A model generated the notes under the pieces. The model was given only the letters and a program-made list of their open reading frames with translations, was not told the DNA's origin and ran no database searches. The position numbers and the translations under genes are program-made. Source: an uncultured Phycisphaerales bacterium (GTDB lineage Bacteria; Planctomycetota; Phycisphaerae; Phycisphaerales; UBA1924). Taken from it: DNA of 57,560 bases. Positions 53,574-57,560 of the stretch are shown piece by piece (the stretch's first letter is position 1; each line of letters begins with the position of its first letter). The stretch lies in NCBI GenBank assembly GCA_937858155.1, contig CALLYM010000074.1:1-57560 (forward strand). The letters are read 5' to 3'.

Positions 53574-54236
53574 TCAGTCCGCGCCGGCGAGGCCTGGCTT
53601 ATCCAACTCATCATCGTCCGCGAGCGGCTTCGTGCGGGCGAGGCTGGTGAAGGCCGCGAAACCGAACGGCTCCTGCCCCTGCTCGCCAGTCCGCGGGTGG
53701 TCTTCCAGCTGCGTCATCAGCGCTTCCGTGAGCGCATGGAACCCGCGGATGTCCTGCACGGGGAGCGTGTAGACCTCACCGCCCGGCGTGTGGACCTGGA
53801 ACACGGTCGATTCCAGGATTGTCGAGAGCGTGACCTGCGCGGGCGTTCTGCCGACGCTGGCGCTGAACACAGGGAACACGCGCGCGATGGGGATGCGCTG
53901 GCCCTGGACCGTGATGATGCCCATCCGCCCGTCGAGCGCGTCCTCGCCCGAACCTGGGTCGGTGGGTACTCCGGCCTTCGCGGAAACCCGCAGTGACAGC
54001 ACGACCAGCGACGCGAGTATCTCGCGGATGACATTCTGCCAGAAGAGCTCACGAACCGCCGCAAGCCGCTCGGGGGAGGCCGAGATGGGCTTGGGTGAAC
54101 ATGGGGCAGGGCTCGCCTGCGGACGCGCAGAACCATGGCTTACGCGGCGTGACACCGCCTTCGGGGACGGAGTGCCCGGCGGCTTGGGCCGCTCTCCACC
54201 CGGCTTTGGTCTTGGTCTATGAACGCGTTTGGCCAT
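53574..54236 (-). CDS. Hypothetical protein
   Basis: 220 aa from ATG 54236 (GGGAG upstream; the frame continues 5' but without a signal). The first ~60 residues are Pro/Arg/Ser-rich and disordered, then a helical and beta region (LFWQNVIREILASLVVLSLRVS, LESTVFQVHTPGGEVYTLPVQDIRGFHALTEALM). I recognise no family. It sits 7 bases downstream of the pilZ stop but on the opposite strand. Confidence 0.55.
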   Translation of the reverse strand: MAKRVHRPRPKPGGERPKPPGTPSPKAVSRRVSHGSARPQASPAPCSPKPISASPERLAAVRELFWQNVIREILASLVVLSLRVSAKAGVPTDPGSGEDALDGRMGIITVQGQRIPIARVFPVFSASVGRTPAQVTLSTILESTVFQVHTPGGEVYTLPVQDIRGFHALTEALMTQLEDHPRTGEQGQEPFGFAAFTSLARTKPLADDDELDKPGLAGAD

Positions 54237-54437
54237 GGTGACTCCCGTCGCCACAAGTGTTGCCCCCTTCAAGGCACAACGCGAATCCGGTACTCCGCGC
54301 CCACCGTGCCATTCCCGAGGCGTTACAACCGTCACACGCGCGTTTCGACCACGGCCACCTCGGACATTCTCGGCTGCAATCGCCAAGCAGCACCCAAGAC
54401 GCGTCGATTCCACGTGGAAGACTCACGGAGGTGCGTT

Positions 54438-54677
54438 ATGGGTCCATCTGAAAAAGCGTTCAATCAGGTCCGCTCGATCCTCGGCAAGCTCGACCGCAAC
54501 ATCGACCAGTTGCGGACGCAGCGCACCACCCCCGCTGTCGTGGCGGCACCCACAGCACCGCAATCGATTTCGCAAGACCGGATGGTGCCCGGTTCATCTG
54601 CCGGCGCGGCCCCCGCGCCCACGCGTGCCACCAGTGTGTACGGGCGTGCGACCCCGATCACACCGCCCCAGAACTGA
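54438..54677 (+). CDS. Small helical protein with Pro/Ala tail
   Basis: 79 aa, start at 54438 with a strong GGAGGTG Shine-Dalgarno eight bases upstream. N-terminal amphipathic helix (FNQVRSILGKLDRNIDQLR), then a disordered Ala/Pro/Ser tail. Function unknown. Shares a ~200-base divergent promoter region with the hypothetical gene at 53574-54236. Confidence 0.6.
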   Translation: MGPSEKAFNQVRSILGKLDRNIDQLRTQRTTPAVVAAPTAPQSISQDRMVPGSSAGAAPAPTRATSVYGRATPITPPQN

Positions 54678-54836
54678 TCCCAACTGTTCCACCCTTCTTG
54701 TGGCGCGGGTCCGCTCGCACTGCAGCCCGACCAACAAACCCCAACCGCCATGCCCACCATGGGCATGGCGGCACTGTTTTTGAGCAATCCATCCTATTTC
54801 AACTTGCACTCGCCAAGCCGGGGCGCATGATTAGAT

Positions 54837-55622
54837 GTGCGCTGTGCAGCCCTCGCCATCACCACGCTTGCCGCTTCGAGCGTCGTGCACGCCGACATCG
54901 TCGTCACGCGGCAGGCTTGCTCGATCATCGCCTCCGGGAGCGACGGGACGCTTCAACAATTTGGGCCCGAGGACACCCCGTGGTCGTCGCAGATTTCATC
55001 TGGAAGCTCGCCCGATGCTGACTCGGGCCATGCGGTGCTGAGTACGGAGTGGGACGAGTCCCACATCCGGCTCTCCACTCTTTCGGAGATCCATAGGGGG
55101 ACCGGCGCCCGGGTGCTCACTCAAGCGTTTGTGCAGGTGGACATCGAGTTTGATCTGATCAACCCTGCGACGATCGAGGCACGCTATGACGTGATCGATG
55201 GCATCTCTGCCCCTCCGCCGCCGTTCGTATTCACCACGACACGCATCGTTGACCTGACGAACATCGTGGAGTTGCACACGACGCCCGGCATATACACGTA
55301 TTCCCTCCCCCCGGGCCCGTACCGCCTTGAAGTTCAGAACATGCTCGGGAACTTCGAGAATGATCTCGGCTTCGCCGACAGCGCACGGTCGATCATCGGC
55401 ACAGTCCGCATCCTGCCTCCGTGCGACATCGACTTCAACAACGACGACCTCTTCCCTGACACACAGGACATCGCCGACCTGCTGAGCGTCTTTGCCGGTG
55501 CTTCCTGCCCCACGCCCCCGCCCGCCGACTGCGACAGCGTGGACTTTAACCACGACGGCCTGTTCCCCGACACCCAGGACATCGCCGACTTCCTCGCCGC
55601 GTTCGCGGGCGGTGCGTGCTGA
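54837..55622 (+). CDS. Secreted protein with two GC-type dockerin-like modules
   Basis: 261 aa, GTG start at 54837; the ATGs nearby are out of frame. Signal peptide (LAITTLAASSVVHA). A beta-rich middle domain of unknown fold (IVVTRQACSIIASGSDG and onward) ends near residue 190; two copies of the DFN-x-D-x-LFPDTQDI module follow, the second ending FAGGAC at the stop. Same export tag as the proteins at 11290 and 21496. Confidence 0.75.
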   Translation: MRCAALAITTLAASSVVHADIVVTRQACSIIASGSDGTLQQFGPEDTPWSSQISSGSSPDADSGHAVLSTEWDESHIRLSTLSEIHRGTGARVLTQAFVQVDIEFDLINPATIEARYDVIDGISAPPPPFVFTTTRIVDLTNIVELHTTPGIYTYSLPPGPYRLEVQNMLGNFENDLGFADSARSIIGTVRILPPCDIDFNNDDLFPDTQDIADLLSVFAGASCPTPPPADCDSVDFNHDGLFPDTQDIADFLAAFAGGAC

Positions 55623-55691
55623 AGCCTGTTGACCGCGGACCGTGACAGACAAGTTCAAACGTACCGCCGGCACGCCGTACCCTGCGGGCGC

Positions 55692-57560
55692 ATGCCCACA
55701 CCCCCACGCCCCCCCGTCATCACGCGCTTCGCGCCCAGCCCCACCGGGCACCTCCACATCGGCGGCGCCCGCACCGCGCTCTTCTGCTGGGCCTTCGCGA
55801 AGAAACACCACGGGCACTTTCTGCTCCGCATCGAAGACACCGACGCCGCGCGCAGCAGCGACGAGTCCGCTCGTGGCATCATGGAAGACCTCGCGTGGCT
55901 GGGCATCCACTGGGACGAAGGCCCGGAACTGAAGGCGAGCACAGAGACCATCGGAGGTGACCCCCGCTCTGTCGGCCCCTTCTTCCAGGCCCGCCGTCTA
56001 GCCATCTACAACGCCCACATGATGCGCCTCGTCGAGCAGGGCAAGGCGTACCCCGCGATTGACACGGAGGAAGAACTCGCCGCGGAGAAAAAGAAGGCCG
56101 CCGACGCCAAGGCCAACTACCGTTACAACCGCGCGAGCCTCGCAAAGATCCCCGATATCAAGGACCGCATCAAACTCATCGAGTCCGGAGAGCCGCATGT
56201 CATCCGCTTCTTCTCGCCGCACGAGGAGATCGCCTTCACCGACCAGGTCCTGGGTGACGTGAAGATCGCGCCCGGCGAGGTGGACGACTTCATTATCCGC
56301 CGGCGCGACGGCTTCCCCATGTACAACTTCGCCGTCGTTGTCGACGACCACGCCATGGGCATCACGCACGTCATGCGCGCCCAGGAACACCTCTCCAACA
56401 CCCCGCGCCAGATCGCCCTCTACCGCGCCTTTGGCTACGCGCCCCCCGCCTTCGGCCACATGCCCCTCATCTTCAACATGGACGGCACCAAGATGAGCAA
56501 ACGCGACAAGGCCAAGTTCGCGAGGAAGAGCCTCAAGGATGCCATCGCAAAGGACGCGACGCTCAAGGACCGCGCCGCCGCCCTGCTCAAACTCGACGCA
56601 GCCCTCGTACGCGACTTCATCTCGGGCGACAACGACTCCCTCGAAGTTGCCGCGGCTGTCGCCCACCACTTCAAGATCGGCCTCCCCGAAGTCCAGGTTT
56701 CCGACTTCCGCGAGGCAGGCTACCAGCCCGAACCCATCTGCAACTTCCTCGCCCTCTTGGGCTGGAACCCGGGCATGAAACTCCCCGACGGCAAGGACCT
56801 CGAGAAGTTTGACAACGCCTTCCTCGCCCAGCACTTCGGCATCGAACGCATCGGGCGCACCAACGCGAAGTTCGACCGCGCCAAACTGCTCGCCTTCAAC
56901 GCCGACGCCATCGCAGCGATGAGCGAGGACGAGTTTGCGAAGCGGTTCCGCGCCTGGTGCGAGGAGTTCGAACCCGCGCTGCCCACAACGGTGACAGACC
57001 CGCAGCGCTGGCTCTGGCTCTCCCGCGCGGTCAAGCAGCGCGCCAAGACCATGCGCGACGGCGCCAAGGCCGCGTCCTTTGCTCTGCTCACCGACGATGG
57101 CTACCAGTTCGATCAGGCCGCCGCCCAGAAGAACTTGCTCGACAAGGACCACGCGGGCCTCAAGATGCTCGACGAAGTCGCCGCGCGACTGGCCCACGAC
57201 ATCGCCGGCGAGACAGCCGCCATACGCCAAGCAGCGCGAACCACCCCTGTGGGCCAACCGGGCGAAAGACCACCTTCCTCCCCCCCCTTGCTCACCGCAA
57301 AAGATGACTTCGGAGAAATGGTGTTTCCGCCGGCCAAGACCATTGACACGTCCTGGCTTGAACTGGCACTCCCGACACTCGGGCCCGAAACGGCCCTGCA
57401 CGCTCCCTACAAGTCGGCCGCGGAAGCAGTTCTGGCCGACGAGGGCGTCGACTGTGCTGAACTGGGAATCCCGGGTCTTCGGCGGCCTGCGTTCGGTACG
57501 GTTGATCGGCCGCTGTTTGCCAGAGCCAGCGGGTTCTCGCTCGGCCCGGCGGAGGCGGAC
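55692..57560 (+). CDS. gltX: Glutamyl-tRNA synthetase, partial at window edge
   Basis: At least 623 residues with no stop by base 57560; ordinary GltX is about 470-500. Class I catalytic motifs are intact: FAPSPTGHLHIGGARTALF (HIGH) and DGTKMSKRDKAKF (KMSKS, near residues 265-275). Charges tRNA-Glu. An insert of about 61 codons separates KMSKS from SDFREAGYQPEPICNFLALLGW, adjacent in most GltX. After about residue 500 (DEVAARLAHDI) the open frame continues into sequence not resembling the usual anticodon-binding end (GQPGERPPSSPPLL and onward). Start ATG 55692. Confidence 0.9.
   Translation, partial: MPTPPRPPVITRFAPSPTGHLHIGGARTALFCWAFAKKHHGHFLLRIEDTDAARSSDESARGIMEDLAWLGIHWDEGPELKASTETIGGDPRSVGPFFQARRLAIYNAHMMRLVEQGKAYPAIDTEEELAAEKKKAADAKANYRYNRASLAKIPDIKDRIKLIESGEPHVIRFFSPHEEIAFTDQVLGDVKIAPGEVDDFIIRRRDGFPMYNFAVVVDDHAMGITHVMRAQEHLSNTPRQIALYRAFGYAPPAFGHMPLIFNMDGTKMSKRDKAKFARKSLKDAIAKDATLKDRAAALLKLDAALVRDFISGDNDSLEVAAAVAHHFKIGLPEVQVSDFREAGYQPEPICNFLALLGWNPGMKLPDGKDLEKFDNAFLAQHFGIERIGRTNAKFDRAKLLAFNADAIAAMSEDEFAKRFRAWCEEFEPALPTTVTDPQRWLWLSRAVKQRAKTMRDGAKAASFALLTDDGYQFDQAAAQKNLLDKDHAGLKMLDEVAARLAHDIAGETAAIRQAARTTPVGQPGERPPSSPPLLTAKDDFGEMVFPPAKTIDTSWLELALPTLGPETALHAPYKSAAEAVLADEGVDCAELGIPGLRRPAFGTVDRPLFARASGFSLGPAEAD

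Overview
High-GC chromosomal DNA, most probably from a planctomycete of the class Phycisphaerae. The evidence is three secreted proteins ending in the Asp-Phe-Asn-x-Asp...Phe-Pro-Asp-Thr...Gly-Gly-x-Cys module (the GC-type, dockerin-like tag of Phycisphaerales), small membrane proteins with CPxC zinc ribbons, simple-repeat inserts inside conserved genes, and tRNA genes that do not encode CCA. I see no phage, plasmid, IS or CRISPR element; the window reads as mostly housekeeping chromosome.

Layout. 0-2.1 kb: a FAD amine oxidoreductase and a zinc-ribbon membrane protein. 2.1-11.2 kb (minus): a run consisting of cysteine desulfurase, a PurS-PurS-PurL fusion, a small hypothetical, uvrA and a small membrane protein. 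11.3-13.6 kb: a secreted beta-propeller-like protein. 13.6-16.5 kb (minus): TetR regulator, yidD overlapping rnpA, and a transglutaminase-like secreted protein. 16.5-17.6 kb: a non-coding stretch with a good sigma70-type promoter and two mutually exclusive hairpins, then six closely spaced tRNA genes, several with a class of variable arm that does not match their anticodon. 17.8-24.5 kb: PfkB kinase, small proteins, ychF, a secreted dockerin-tagged protein and a membrane protein. 24.5-30.7 kb: a CHASE4-type sensor kinase translationally coupled to a REC-GGDEF-EAL protein, divergent from an ABC exporter. 30.7-32.1 kb: three small cysteine-rich, probably metal-handling exported proteins, with two strong terminators. 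32.1-44.2 kb: response regulator, lipid A type acyltransferase, coiled-coil protein, S10 peptidase, DASS transporter, HtrA protease, QueD-like enzyme, ClpS, an S9 peptidase lipoprotein with a collagen-like linker, tRNA-Leu and a GspE-N-like protein. 44.2-57.56 kb: a hydrolase/membrane/ATP-grasp fusion, tRNA-Arg, a lipoprotein, CdsA, PlsC, two glycosyltransferases, a KdsC-like phosphatase, a PilZ protein, small proteins, a third dockerin-tagged secreted protein, and gltX running off the edge.

The two most interesting things are (1) the non-canonical tRNA cluster at 17029-17582, where anticodons CAG and GAG sit in short-variable-arm bodies and CAT and GCA sit in long-variable-arm bodies, and (2) at least five in-frame simple-repeat or inverted-repeat insertions inside the essential genes uvrA, purL (three) and rnpA, belonging to three sequence families. 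These act like protein-tolerated mobile repeats, comparable in concept to Rickettsia palindromic elements. All folds and alignments were done by eye.
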